This document shows, piece by piece, positions 1 to 10,623 of a DNA stretch of 64,000 nucleotides. Made by a program: the position numbers and the translations under genes. The DNA comes from Prorocentrum cordatum. Its lineage: Eukaryota; Sar; Dinophyceae; Prorocentrales; Prorocentraceae. Location: contig CAUYUJ010006291.1 of assembly GCA_963575745.1 (NCBI GenBank), positions 99,501 to 163,500 on the forward strand, in the 5' to 3' direction. Within the stretch, counting starts at the first letter, position 1. Each line of letters begins with the position of its first letter. The notes under the pieces were generated by a model. It saw only the letters and a list, made by a program, of their open reading frames with translations. It ran no database searches and was not told where the DNA came from.

Positions 1-1210
1 GCTCCACCGAAGGTCTCAGTGGGTGTGCCCGCATGCGTCCCGCACACCCATTTCGGCACACGTTTCGTGGCCTCATAAGGAGCTCCACCGAAGGTCCCAG
101 TGGGTGTGCCCGCATGCGTCCCGCACACCGATTTCGGCACACCCCTCACACGTTTCGTGGCCCCATAGCGAGCTCCACCGAAGGTCTCAGTGGGTGTGCC
201 CGCATGCGTCCCGCACACCCATTTCGGCACACGTTTCGTGGCCTTACAAGGAGCTCCACCGAAGGTCCCAGTGGGTGTGCCCGCATGCGTCCCGCACACC
301 GATTTCGGCACACCCCTCACACGTTTCGTGACCCCATAGGGAGCTCCACCGAAGGTCCCAGTGCGTGTGCCCGCATGCGTCCCGCACACCCATTTCGGCA
401 CACCCCTCACGTGTTTCGTGGCCTCATAGGGAGCTCCACCGAAGGTCCCAGTGTGTGTGCCCGCATGCGTCCCGCACACTCATTTCGGTACACCCCTCAC
501 ACGTTCGTGACCCCATACGGAGCTCCACAGAAGGTCCCAGTGTGTGTGCCCGCATGCGTCCCGCACACCCATTTCGGCACACCCCTCACACGTTTCGTGG
601 CCCCATAGGGAGCTCCACCGAAGGTCCCAGTGTGTGTGCCCGCATGCGTCCCGCACACTCATTTCGGCACACTCCTCACACGTTTCGTGGCCCCATAGGT
701 AGCCCCACCGAAGGTCCAGTGGGTGTGCCCGCATGCGTCCCGCACACCCATTTCGGCACACCCCTCACACGTTTCGTGGCCCCATAGGGAGCTCCACCGA
801 AGGTCTCAGTGGGTGTGCCCGCATGCGTCCCGCACACCCATGTCGGCACATCCCTCACACGTGTCGTGGCCCCATAGGGAGCTCCACCGAAGGTCCCAGT
901 GGGTGTGCCCGCATGCGTCCCGCACACCGATTTCGGCACACCCCTCTCACGTTTCGTGACCCCATACGGAGCTCCACCGAAGGTCCCAGTGGGTGTGCCC
1001 GCATGCGTCCCGCACACCCATTTCGGCACACCCCTCACACGTTTCGTGGCCCCATACGGAGCTCCACCGAAGGTCCGAGTGGGTGTGCCCGCATGCGTCC
1101 CGCACATCCATTTCGGCACACCCCTCGCACGTTTCGTGGCCCCGCAGGGAGCGCCGCCGAAGGTCTCGGCACACCCTTCGCACGTTTCGTGGCCCCATAG
1201 GGAGCTCCAC
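1..1210. repeat. Minisatellite array 1, 90-bp unit with an 81-bp variant
   Basis: About 14 head-to-tail units, each holding GCTCCACCGAAGGT, CCGCATGCGTCC, CATTTCGGCACAC and TTTCGTGGCCCCATAGGGA. Unit starts measured at GCTCCACCG are 1, 82, 172, 253, 343, 433, 522, 612, 702, 791, 881, 971, 1061 and 1151, so units are 81, 89 or 90 bp. The first four alternate 81/90 and form a 171-bp dimer present twice (1-171 and 172-342), a small higher-order repeat. Because 81 and 90 are multiples of three, long open frames run through several frames on both strands; I treat these as by-products. The window starts inside the array. Arrays at 21230-22100 and 56375-57340 share its core. Confidence 0.95.
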
Positions 1211-1611
1211 CGAAGGGGCGACCTGCGCGCGTCGCTGGGACTCCGCGCTGCGCTGCGCCCGCAGCTTTGGACTTTTGAGTGCGCGGGCACAGAGGGAGTA
1301 AAAGAAGGGGAGGGAGCGGGCGCGATCCTCGCGGTGGCGTCGCGGCGCGCGGGCGATGCCGTCGGGGAGTCCCGGGGGAGCTCCTTGCGGCGGCCACGCC
1401 CGGCGTCGCGAGTACTCAGAGGCAGTCGTTCACAAACTAGTAGCATTCATATACACTTGCACCGTGCATGGGCATGCTCGCATTCATGCACGTAGATTCG
1501 CTCGCACGCAGATTCATTCACAGTCAGACGCGCTCGCGCTCAGATTCGCCCGCGCTCAGTCTCCCTACGTGCTCAGATCAATCGTTTTCGTTCGCGTTGT
1601 GCACCGCGCCA

Positions 1612-1733
1612 TTCATTTCGGCACGCCACTAGCACGGTTCGTTGCCCCATAGGGATCACCACCGAAAACGGGAATCACAATTGCGGTACTCACACCTGCA
1701 TATGGTTGGGTCCTTCGTCTGGCTAATTTTTTC
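1612..1733. repeat. Isolated array-type unit plus conserved terminal module of array 1
   Basis: About 400 bp after the array there is one degenerate core unit (TTTCGGCACGCCACTAGC, then a version of the CCCCATAGGGA core). It is followed by a module holding CACAATTGCGGTACTCACA and TGCATATGGTTGGGTCCTT, then a T-rich run. The same module closes array 2 (22097-22165) and array 3 (57340-57407). A shared right end beside three arrays with different units suggests one mobile or segmentally copied family. The bases from 1211 to 1611 between array and module are GC-rich and show no gene. Confidence 0.75.
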
Positions 1734-2622
1734 TCCGCTGTGGCATGTCAGGAACCAGGGGTCCGCTCCGACTCCGACCGTGTGCCACGTTCTAACCGCA
1801 TGCCGATGATAATAAAGGGACCCCCCCTTCAGTGTTTAGAGTTGATTATCGTCGCCCTATACAAAATTCAAATTGGGCGGCGAGCGCTGAGGCCGAACTT
1901 TATTATCACCTCGAAACGCTATGTTGAGATAGCAACATCAAGCGATGTTGATATAGCAACATCAAGCGAAGCGATCACACTTTTCAGGATGTGTCAAGCG
2001 AAACCAATAATTTTGGGAGGCAGACTCAAACGAAACGAGCAATGTTCTTATTATTCTTCTACTTTCTTCTTCTTCTTTTATATTTCTATATGTCCTCACG
2101 CTCGCCTGAATTTTTTTATCCCTGGGGTTGATTATCCATGGAAAATGAAGCACATGAGCTACCCTACACGAGCACTTAAAAAAATCAAAATCAATTTCCA
2201 TAAAGCGTTTGTAAATTAAAATTGATAGATTTGGAACTTTGGATTTTTCCTTTCTTCGTCCTTTTCTTATTCTCCTCTTCTTCTTCTTTCTTAGTGTTCT
2301 TCTACTGTATTATTCTTCTTTTATATTTCTCTCTGTCCCCACGCTCGCCTGAACTTTTTTATCTCTGGGGTTGATTATCCATGGAAATTGAGGCACATGA
2401 GCTACCCTACACGAGCACTTACAAAACAACAATTTTCATGAGAGATAAGCCATTATTGAGGATATTTCTATGAAAACTAAACGCCAAGGATGTCTCAAAA
2501 CGTGCTCGGCTTGGTCTCCTCTTGATCATCTCTTACTTCGAGATTATGCTGAGGCCTGCTGGGCTACTTTTATTATCTCTCCCTGAACCCCGAACTTTAT
2601 TATCCCCTAGTGCTTATTCTCA
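1734..2622. repeat. AT-richer non-coding stretch with a 111-bp direct duplication
   Basis: The base composition is more AT-rich than the rest of the window, with many stops in all frames and no convincing gene. Positions 2068-2178 and 2311-2421 are two copies of one sequence, each with TTTTATATTTCT, CACGCTCGCCTGAA, GGGGTTGATTATCCATGGAAA and GAGCTACCCTACACGAGCAC, differing at roughly ten positions. The centre-to-centre spacing is 243 bp. A 13-bp motif, ATGTTGATATAGC with near repeats, occurs at 1921-1960. Confidence 0.7.
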
Positions 2623-4225
2623 CGGGCATGAGGTTATTCTTGATGCGTCTCCTTGACTGGTGTTGTGTGGTGCCCGTTTAAATGAATGGTCGTACGGATT
2701 ATGGGGAACTGCACTCGCAACGCTTTGATGCCTTTTTCCCCTCTCTCTCTCTTCTCTTCCCCCTCATCCCTCCTCCTTGCCTCCTCTACCTGGTCCAGGG
2801 TTATTGCAGGTTGTTGATCTCCTTGCCCTGCGGTCGACTTCGATCGGCGATGTTTCGGCCACACTCGCAGGACAGCCTGTTGAGCAGGGTTGCTGCGCGG
2901 TCTCGGCAATATTTTTGCATTGTCTTGGTGCGTCGTCCTTGTCCGTGGTGCGGGATAGCCCCCTTGAGGGGCAGCGGGTTCTCCTTTGTGCTCCGCTTTG
3001 CTGCTGAAGAAATGTTCGTTTCTGAAGTTCGTAGGCCGATAATTGCGATCGCTGGCCCTGTGGTCGAGGCCACTGCCATTTCTCTTGTCATCAACTGCGG
3101 TGAAGCTGTTGTTTTTACTGGTCCCAGGCCTGCTGGCGACCTTGAGCTCAAGGGGCAGGCAACCATCGCCCGTCCAAAGTACAGGATCTGTGCGCAGCAG
3201 CAGGTGTTTGGCCCGAGATCGGCCGTGCGCCGACGTACGCCGAGAGGCACAGCCGCTGGCGCCCCCTTGTCGAGGGGCGCCGAGGCGTCGCAATGAGGGG
3301 GGAACCCCACATTTTCTACCAAGATCGTCGGAGCATCGGTCTCAGTGGAGCCGTACATGACCTTACCTTACCTCCCCTTCCTTCCTTTCTTTCTTCCTTC
3401 GCCTCCTCGAGCATCGTATTCTTCGTCGTCCTCCACATTCCTCTCCCCCCTCTCGCTTGTCCTCGCATCATCCGCCTCCACCCCCCTCCCCCATCCCCCT
3501 CCCCCCCTCATCCTTTTCGCTCCTCCTCCTCCTCCTCCTCCTCCTCCTCCCCGACTTTGATGATGGCGACGTCGCTCTCAACGTCGGTTGAGATTCGAGG
3601 GGTTTCTTTAAAGTTGTTTGAAGTGATTTGGCTCGGTTTTGATGCTTTTTATTTATCTAGGCCTCCAGGGGCCTCGTCGCCATGGCTGGGCTTCCATTCT
3701 GGTCAGAATGCCCACCCCAAGGCATGTCCATGAGCCGATGTTTGAGGGGGATCGGACATCGAGGTGCCAGGATCGAGTTTTGTTTGTATTGATTATAGCC
3801 TCATTCGGGGCCTCCAGGAGCCCTGGGAGGCCTCTGGCAGGAGCTTCCCGAGGCTCGCCACTCGTGCTCGACGGTGGAAGGCGACGCTGGCGGCGGCGAC
3901 GACGAGTCTCTGGATGCCCTGCCGAGGATGTCTGCTCCCCGGAGTGTCGAGGGTGCCCGCGGTTCCGTCGATTCGGCCGCGTCGGCGACGCACCCGTGGC
4001 GTGCGCGCCCCGCGCCCGCGACGCGCCGCCGCCCCGCAGGAGCCGGACGCCCCGGCGCCCGCCTCGGCGACGGAGCCCGCCCAGGGCGCCAGGCCGCCCG
4101 CCGGGTGCGCGGGGCCCGCGGCGGCGGGCGAGCCCGCGGAGCCAGTCGAGGCGGCCGCCCGCGCGCCGAGGTTCGGCCTCCAGCTTTGGGGGGCACCGTC
4201 AGGGGGGCTGGAAGAGGCTGCAGGG
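2623..4225. other. No recognisable gene; pyrimidine-rich and GC-rich low-complexity DNA
   Basis: Open frames exist on both strands (for example 2634-3293 on - and 2682-3296 on +). They overlap each other and carry no motif I recognise. From 3360 to 3560 the + strand is C/T-rich and ends in a (TCC)n run at about 3523-3552. From 3830 to 4200 the DNA is GC-rich with arginine-, alanine- and proline-rich frames on every strand, as expected of composition rather than selection. Nothing here supports a named function. Confidence 0.5.
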
Positions 4226-4281
4226 GGAGGAGGAGGAGGAGGAGGAGGAGGAGGAGGAGGAGGAGGAGGAGGAGGAGGAGG
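4226..4281. repeat. (GGA)n microsatellite at the 3' side of the LINE
   Basis: An almost pure GGA tract of about 18 units. On the - strand it reads (TCC)n and begins right after the LINE 3' untranslated region. A matching GGA tract lies on the other side of the LINE at 10351-10423. Either the element landed inside one (GGA)n/(TCC)n tract, or this side is the element's own simple-repeat tail. The pairing with the other side favours the first reading. Confidence 0.9.
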
Positions 4282-4285
4282 TATG

Positions 4286-4303
4286 GCGCTATGGCGAAAG
4301 CGC
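4286..4303 (-). other. Small stem-loop at the LINE 3' end
   Basis: GCGCT at 4286-4290 pairs with AGCGC at 4299-4303 around an 8-base loop, within 60 bases of the end of the element. Many LINE RTs recognise a 3' stem-loop of their RNA, so this is a reasonable candidate. The stem is only five base pairs, so it could be chance in GC-rich DNA. Confidence 0.3.
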
Positions 4304-4338
4304 GGATCCCGAGTGCTGGCTCGGCCGCATCAAACACA

Positions 4339-7300
4339 TCACTCACGAGGGAACGACATTCCCGACTTTGGCGGGAGCCCTCTCGCAAGCCGATCAAGCA
4401 CCTCCGACCCAGTGCGGGTAGGAGGCGCACACGGCCCCCGCAGGCCACGGACACTTTGGGCCGCAAAACGCCCACAGGTTGAGCAATACAAAATGCCACT
4501 CAACACGGACAAGGAATGGGTCTCGTGGCAGTGGATGGCCAGTGGGTGAGCGCCAGCACCCTCCACAGCAGGGCCCGAAACGGGGCCAGGAACCGAAACC
4601 TCATCCTCGCCCTCACTCGGTGGCGCAGCGAAGCGGGCAAAGCGGCTGCCCTGGCACTGATCAGGCCAGAAAGAGGCCAGCATACCACGTGTGCTAAACT
4701 TGCAGTGGCACAGGTTGCACTTGAGCAGCGTGCGGAGCACAACAGGGCAATGTCCCTTCGCACGCACACGCACGACACGCTCTTGCGCGAAGGACCGCCC
4801 GCCCCTCCGTCGCACGTGCTGGGGACTCTCATCACGCCCAACGCGCGCGTACACGCTGTCACGAGCACAAGTGGTGAACACATCCCGCTGGATGGCGACG
4901 AGCCGCCTGAGAATAAAAACATGCAGCTCATCTTGCAGCAAGGTGCGTGCCGAGCACGCCTCCGAGACCTCGGCCCTCTTGGCGCCCTCGATAGCACATG
5001 CATCAGCAGCACCATGCAAAAGGCGCTCGACTCGAGTGAGGTAGAGGGCACTGACTTGGGTTTCCGTGGGGTGGCTTTTTGTCCATCTGAGGTCAACCTC
5101 ACCTTCACGTTGATCCAAAGTTTGCCAGAGAACCACCCACAGATCAATCATACCACAACCACATAAGGCCGCTCGCGGCCTCCGAAAACCTCGCACCACA
5201 GGAAGGCAATCACAGAAAATCAAAACTCTGCCCAAGGTATACCTGAGTACGAAAATCAACGCGAGGAGCTCCGCGCGCGGGGACGACTGGTCGGGGCCTG
5301 GGAGGGCGCCTGCAAATCCACCGTCAATATCATCGAGGGTGGTGGACAGGCGCACGCACGCCCACCCGCACCTCCTTAGTCTGGCATCCTTAGCAAACCT
5401 CCCCCCCGATCCGTCAATCCCCCAAACTCCTCCTTCCTTCGCCTCACGATCAGCGAACGAACCCCAGAACCAGGTGCGATCCTGCGGGTCAGGAAGATGC
5501 CCAGTGGTGCGATCAAGCGGCATGAGCCCGCGGCACCAAAGAGCTGGACAATCATCCTGAGCAGCACGCTCAGCAAGGTGGGCCGAACCAGCCACCGTAG
5601 TATCAGGATTAAACTCATTCATGGGGCACTCCCAGAAGCGGTGGTACGGGGTCTCCATCTTCTTGCCGCACCGAACACAGATGCCTGCAGCAGAAGTGTC
5701 ATAGCCTGCATGGTGAAGCCGTGCTTCAGTCCAGGAGCCCCCCGATATGGTATTCAGTAGGATGGGCTGCCCTTCATAATCCAACACTCTTCCCATCCTC
5801 TGATACTCCTTCCGAATACAGGTAAAACCAACTCCTCCTTCAACACCTCCCCCTAGGTAGTGCTCAGAAGCCTTGCGCCAAATCAAGGCGTCACACGTAA
5901 GTTGAATAGAGCGGCGGAGGTGCACGCGGAAATCTGGCTGGGCCAACTGGAGCAGCGCGCCCCGATCGTCACGCCAGCGAGCAGGAGAGAGAGGCAGCCA
6001 TCCTAGATCAAGTAACGCCGCAATCGTGGCCGCCACTGGGCCACGCACACGTCGCCAAATCATATTAGCAGGTATGGTGGAGTACTCATGCACCTTACTC
6101 CTCCGCAGCACGGAAACTTTCATTTTGGACTCGGGATCCAGAGAGGCCCAAGCAGAAGCAAAACCTTCCAGGTATTCTCGCCGAAGTCGGTAGATGGGGT
6201 CACTCCGAGGTCCTCCGAAGGCCCCAAGAATGGTAGTAGAACAGGCCCCCGCATGCCAAGCACCAGAGCACACAGCGGCCTGGCCCCGAACGTTCTGGAC
6301 CTGAATAGGAGAAAGACCAACCACTTGGTGGCCCCAGGTCCCCACGGCCAAAACACCAGGTTTAAACAACTTTGAGGCCTTCTTCACCAACTTCGTTAAG
6401 TACCTAACTTTACGAGCCTTCTGGGCTGCAACGCGCCTACGCTTTATGATGATGTCCACGGCGCGCCGCTTGCCAGCGGTAGTCGAGGTCCCAAGGTCAC
6501 GGGTAGCACTTACCAGCTTCAACTAAAAGCCAGCTGCCCTGAGATCATTGAAGAGCAAAAGCGTAAGCGGCTGATTGTTACCAACAATAGCCGACCTATC
6601 AGAAAGAATCAGCTCCACTGACCCGAGAGAGTGGCCGAGGTGGACAGCAGCAGGGAGTAGCTGTCGGCGGACCTCATCCGCACTGCCTTGGGCCGCCTGT
6701 GACAAGTCATCGGCATAAGAACGAGTGGGTACTCCAGGGTGGTACCGATGATGCACATCATGAAGGATCTGATACAGATAGACCTTCATCCAAGACATGG
6801 ATTGCATACACCCTGGGAGCACACCAATGCCGGAAGCAATCACCTCAGAACAGAACCCATTGGACTCCAGCGTTCGAGGGGCCACGTGGATCAGGAGCCC
6901 GAGGTGGAGCAGGTGGGGCGGGAAATCCAAACGACAGGCCAGAGAGACTAGCCGCGCTGGTACCACCGTGTCGAAAAACTTAGTGAGGTCCCAGTGCACG
7001 GCCACGCTCTTCTGCCCTTCGAACATGGCAACCTCATGGCAGATCTCCCTCCGAAGCGCCGCCTGCGACGCAGAGCTCCCTCTGACAGCATCATCCCAGA
7101 ACTCCAAGTGGCCCTGGGGCCAGTCCTCCAAGAAAACCCTTAGGATCTTGCAGTAAACCCGATAAAGGGTGGGGCACTTACACGCAGGGCGCTCATCGGT
7201 GGCGCTTTTCGGGAGGAGGGCGATGATTCCCAAGAAAATCTGAGAGGGCCACATCATAGCCCGTTCACACGAGGTGTAAAGCTCAGCAAGGGCTCCGAGG

Positions 7301-8985
7301 GCCTGGGGATCCAACTGGAGGAAATCACGGCGCCTCCAGTGGTCCACACTGACAGCAGTGGTTTCAGAGAAAATACGGCTAGCAGCAAACACCCTCCTAG
7401 GCTCAATATCGGGGAGCTCAGGGGCCATCTCAAGGGCCCGCGCGCGAAGCTCATCCAACGCCTCCCCAGGCAACTCGATTTGGGATGGGCTGGCCGTCCA
7501 GAAACGGCCCCACTTCTTAGTGCGGTGTGCCATCATTTCCTCTGGCCACTGCAACGCGCACTCGGGCGCGACGAAATACGCTAGCGGGTCACCTTGGTCT
7601 CGCTTCAGCCACGCATGGGCCTTCTTAGCCCCGTGCGGCAAAGCCTTCAGGAGCCAGTCCTTGACAGCCTTAGCCGCGGAGCTCTTGGCCGCCTGCCAAG
7701 CTTTAGTGAGAGTGCAAGAGCACCGATCGATCAACTCCTGACATCGAGCGGGATCAATGCTCGTTAAGTCTTAAAGCTGAGCTCGCCACTCCGCAGCAGA
7801 CTGATCAGCAGGTAAGCGCGATGTATATCCATCAACACGCTGGCCAAGGGCATAGAGACGCCGAGCCAATCCCATACGCATATGATGGTACCCGTGCTGT
7901 ACTGCCACACGTAATTCATACAGCTTCTGGGAAACCGTGGACCAAAACATAAGAACTGGCTCCGAGAAACTGCCCGACGTGTTGCGATGATCAGTAAGTG
8001 TGGTGCGCCGCATGCTCATGTGTGTGCCACACCCAGTATAACATTCATACTCATGCTCATGCTCGATGTGCTCGTGCAACATACACATGTCTTCAGTAGC
8101 CCTGGACCATAGCTGATACGACGACGTCAGCTCACACGATAGGTGCTTGCAAACATGAGGGACGAGATGAGGGCACCGATGATGCTCCGAGCGCCACCGA
8201 GACAGAGCGGCGCCAAGATAATGAGTCCATGGCAAACGCGGGCCTTCAACATGAGGAAAACTGCGCGGTTTCACCCTCCTGCACAGCTGCTGCAGCAGAG
8301 CGGAGTGAGGCAAGCGAATGTCCAGAGCACAGTGCGTTTTGAAAGGGGACGCGTGATAATTGGTTACCTTCAGGAACGGCGCCAGAGTCTCACTGGCCAC
8401 AACATAATCAATCAGCGTACCCTTTCCCAGACTGCACGTATAGCTCACACCCACCGGTGGTAGGGCTCTGCTCTGGGTCATCTTCAGGAACCCGCAAAGC
8501 TCCATCAGCTCAATGTCAAAATTGAAATCCCCAACTCGGAGACACGGCATTCTGAGAGAATTCACAGAGTTACTGATGTGCCTCATCTTACGTATATTCT
8601 CCCCCGAGACCCCCAAGTCAGCGACCATAGACGACGCCTACAGCTATGGTACACCTGAGAGTTTTCAACTCCAGAAACATCCAACCGTTTCCAGCTCCTA
8701 CTTCACTGGTTGCACGATCATGCGCCAAGAAACGTTTAAATACAAACCTTTGCGCACAGCGGCCCCAACCCCCCCATGGGCCCCACCCCCAGGGGAAGGG
8801 GTGGCAGGGAGGAAATGGGGCCGCCAGTTCATGGCGGCCACATGCCGCTTAGCATCCTTCAGCTCAGAGGGGAGCTGGCGGTGTTCACAAAACAGGAAGG
8901 CGTCAGCCTTGCAATGTAAGCCAGCCAGAAAAGACTTAGCCAGCGCACTCCAACGGGTTATATGACAATACAGAAGCCTCACTTG
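4339..8985 (-). pseudogene. LINE ORF2: endonuclease, reverse transcriptase, RNase H (stop-interrupted)
   Basis: This is the replicase of the LINE. All recognisable parts share one - strand frame. The endonuclease begins near 8982 (VRLLYCHIT), has the catalytic Glu in FCEHRQLP (about 8880-8891), GDFN at 8521-8532, IDYVV and a final THCALDI. The Asn usually seen in the first motif (tyNv) is His here. RT follows with ALLPKS, VHWDLTKFFD, GVLPGC and YADD at 6706-6717. Counting from 6522: a knuckle CX2CX8HX4C at residues 282-299; RNase H with D370 (IDGSGG), E418 (PRAELL), D438 and D507; and two C-terminal Cys/His clusters (CNLCHCKF... and HCHETHSL...YCSTCG). Breaks: TAA at 7771-7773, TAG at 6523-6525, and a patch at 8629-8700 with four stops that is open in a neighbouring frame. 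It overlaps or abuts the ORF1 stop. Confidence 0.88.
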
Positions 8986-8989
8986 CCGC

Positions 8990-10201
8990 TCACTGAGAAA
9001 GCTCAGACTGTGGCATCTGCGTGGCCGCAGCTTTGAACATATCCTTGAACTGAGCTCCCACTGACTCCTGGGCACGTCGCATTCGCTTTGCAGCACGTGC
9101 ATGAGACTTCTTGGACATGGGCTCCTCCATGCGATGCTGGTCCTGCTCGCCGATGGCGCCCTCAAGGGGGCGCTTCTTGAGGGCGGCCAGCTCATCAGCA
9201 GCCCCAGCAGGAAGATCGCCAGCATCAGAGCCAGCATCAGACCCCGCCTCCGACGAAGGCACCTCGTAGATCTGCCGCTGCATCTCCACGAAGCGCTTGA
9301 CGAAATCGAGGGGGAGCTGCCGACCAGAACAGAACTCACGCAATTGTTCATCGCCATAGCCAGCGAGATCAGGAACGTAGTCATGCATGCGAACGTCACC
9401 ATCACCACGTCCACCAGCAGGACGAACCCATGCGCCGCCCGCCGCAGCTGCGCCGCCGCCGCCCCGCGCGGGGGCGCCGCCCGCAGGGGCAGCGCCAGGC
9501 GGGGGCTGCGGCTGGGCCGCCCTCGCGCCCGCGTCGCGAGCAGCGGCAGCAGCAGCGGCGAGCTCCTGCCGCTTGTTGGCGATCCAGTCGACCTCACGGA
9601 AGGCGGCCGCGGCCTCGTCCGCAGCTTTCTTCTTCGCCTGCGCCTCCTGCTCCTCGACCTGGGCCGCGCACATGGCAGCCTGCGCCTCCTCCAACTGCTC
9701 CTGCAAACGTTGAACCTTAGGGCTGCGCTGATGCAGGTCCTGGGACGCAAGGCGAACAACACGAGCTTGGTACTCCACTTCGCGAGTGAGCCGCGTGCGT
9801 TCAGTACATGCTCCATCATTGAGTTGAGCCTGGGACCACTCAACAACTTCTTGAGGTGGAGGCTGCGCGAACTCGCCCAGCTGCCCTTGCAACTCAGGAC
9901 GAGCAGCCAAGAGCACCTGCGCTGCCGCACGGAGGTCGGCACCATCATCACCTCCCTGTGCAGCCTGGACATGAGCTCCTCCACCCCCGCCAGGACGACC
10001 ACCAGGGGCTCCAGTAGCGTCTCCGATGTAGAGGCCACCACACTTCGAGCAACACCAGTTGCCGTAGGCCCGATACTCCCAGTGCCGACAGGCGGAGCAG
10101 ACATCATACTGCTTCTTCTTGCCACCGCCCCCCTTGGCGCCGCCGCGGCCGCGCCAGCCGCCGCCGCCGTTGCGCCATGGGGCGAGGTCGCGCCAGGCCA
10201 T
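8990..10201 (-). CDS. LINE ORF1 (nucleic-acid-binding, Gag-like), 403 aa
   Basis: The ATG at 10201 gives MAWRDLAPWRN and a stop at 8990. I chose this start because the frame upstream is proline-rich low complexity and leaves the element. In order: a Gly/Arg-rich, RGG-like N-terminus; a CxxC-type finger (CSACRHWEYRAYGNWCCSKC, about residues 37-56); a Q/E/A-rich region with coiled-coil character around VQRLQEQLEEAQAAMCAAQV; a Gly/Ala/Pro-rich linker; and a basic C-terminus (KKSHARAAKRMRR). The likely role is binding element RNA as a ribonucleoprotein, as for other LINE ORF1 proteins; the fold itself is not assignable by eye. The frame is intact, unlike ORF2. ORF2 starts at its end in another frame, so reinitiation or frameshifting would be needed. 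Confidence 0.75.
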   Translation of the reverse strand: MAWRDLAPWRNGGGGWRGRGGAKGGGGKKKQYDVCSACRHWEYRAYGNWCCSKCGGLYIGDATGAPGGRPGGGGGAHVQAAQGGDDGADLRAAAQVLLAARPELQGQLGEFAQPPPQEVVEWSQAQLNDGACTERTRLTREVEYQARVVRLASQDLHQRSPKVQRLQEQLEEAQAAMCAAQVEEQEAQAKKKAADEAAAAFREVDWIANKRQELAAAAAAARDAGARAAQPQPPPGAAPAGGAPARGGGGAAAAGGAWVRPAGGRGDGDVRMHDYVPDLAGYGDEQLREFCSGRQLPLDFVKRFVEMQRQIYEVPSSEAGSDAGSDAGDLPAGAADELAALKKRPLEGAIGEQDQHRMEEPMSKKSHARAAKRMRRAQESVGAQFKDMFKAAATQMPQSELSQ

Positions 10202-10328
10202 AGCAGCCCTGCGCAGGAATGGAAACCGAAAAGGAGACGGATAAGCACCTGTTGCAAGGGTGCCGTGACTGCAAAAATGGCCCCTCTGGCCGCACTCGAG
10301 CGAGGTTGGGAAGTTCAGGAGCAGGCCC

Positions 10329-10348
10329 CTTGAGCCAAAATGGCTACG
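10329..10348 (-). other. DinoSL relic at the 5' end of the LINE
   Basis: The - strand reads CGTAGCCATTTTGGCTC followed by AAG, which matches nucleotides 3-22 of the 22-nt dinoflagellate spliced leader. The first two SL bases are missing or changed, and a TCC repeat starts right outside. No GT follows, so it is not an SL RNA gene. It marks the 5' end of a trans-spliced LINE transcript that was reverse-transcribed and inserted. SL relics inside retroposed genes are known in dinoflagellates; finding one as the exact edge of an autonomous LINE is the notable point. Confidence 0.88.
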
Positions 10349-10350
10349 TG

Positions 10351-10423
10351 GAGGAGGAGGAGGAGGAGGAGGAGGAGGAGGAGGAGGAGCAGGAGGAGCA
10401 GGATGAGGAGGAGGAGGAGGTTT
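10351..10423. repeat. (GGA)n microsatellite at the 5' side of the LINE
   Basis: A GGA tract of about 24 units with a few GCA and GAT interruptions near its right end. It directly abuts the DinoSL relic and mirrors the (GGA)n at 4226-4281, so the LINE sits between two arms of the same simple repeat. Confidence 0.9.
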
Positions 10424-10623
10424 CTGGGAGGTTTGCGGAAGTCGTCGGAGATTTTCGGGGCACGGGGTCGCCACTGTCAGCTGCGCCTCGTCGAGAGCAG
10501 AGCATGCGGGGGGGTGCCCGATATCGCCCCCAACGGCCGCTGGAGGTTTGAGTTGTGGCCTGGAAGCCATTCGGATCAGGGCCGCCGACAGGGGGGTGGA
10601 CTGGCCCAGAGGGGGAGGCATCG
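10424..10623. other. Flank between (GGA)n and the TCTTGGGGCC repeat, no gene
   Basis: About 200 bp of GC-rich unique-looking DNA. Frames from the repeat run through it, but no motif or start suggests a gene. Confidence 0.5.

Larger units (their letters stand above)
4282..10350 (-). mobile_element. Near full-length LINE (non-LTR retrotransposon), DinoSL at its 5' end
   Basis: About 6.07 kb on the - strand, in the order DinoSL relic (10348-10329), 5' leader, ORF1 (10201-8990), ORF2 (about 8985-4339), short 3' UTR, (TCC)n. ORF2 carries in order an APE-like endonuclease, reverse transcriptase with YADD, a CCHC knuckle, RNase H and C-terminal zinc modules, which is the layout of RNase H-bearing LINE clades. 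The element looks decayed but is not frame-shuffled: ORF2 stays mostly in one frame with isolated stops. The (GGA)n tracts on both sides hide any target-site duplication. Remnants of the same family lie at 27910-29704, 60930-61277 and probably 53218-53340. Confidence 0.9.

Noticed and set aside
1-1495. Long open frames through array 1 on both strands
   Set aside because: Unit lengths divisible by three keep several frames open at once; residue content just mirrors the repeat, with no start context or domain.
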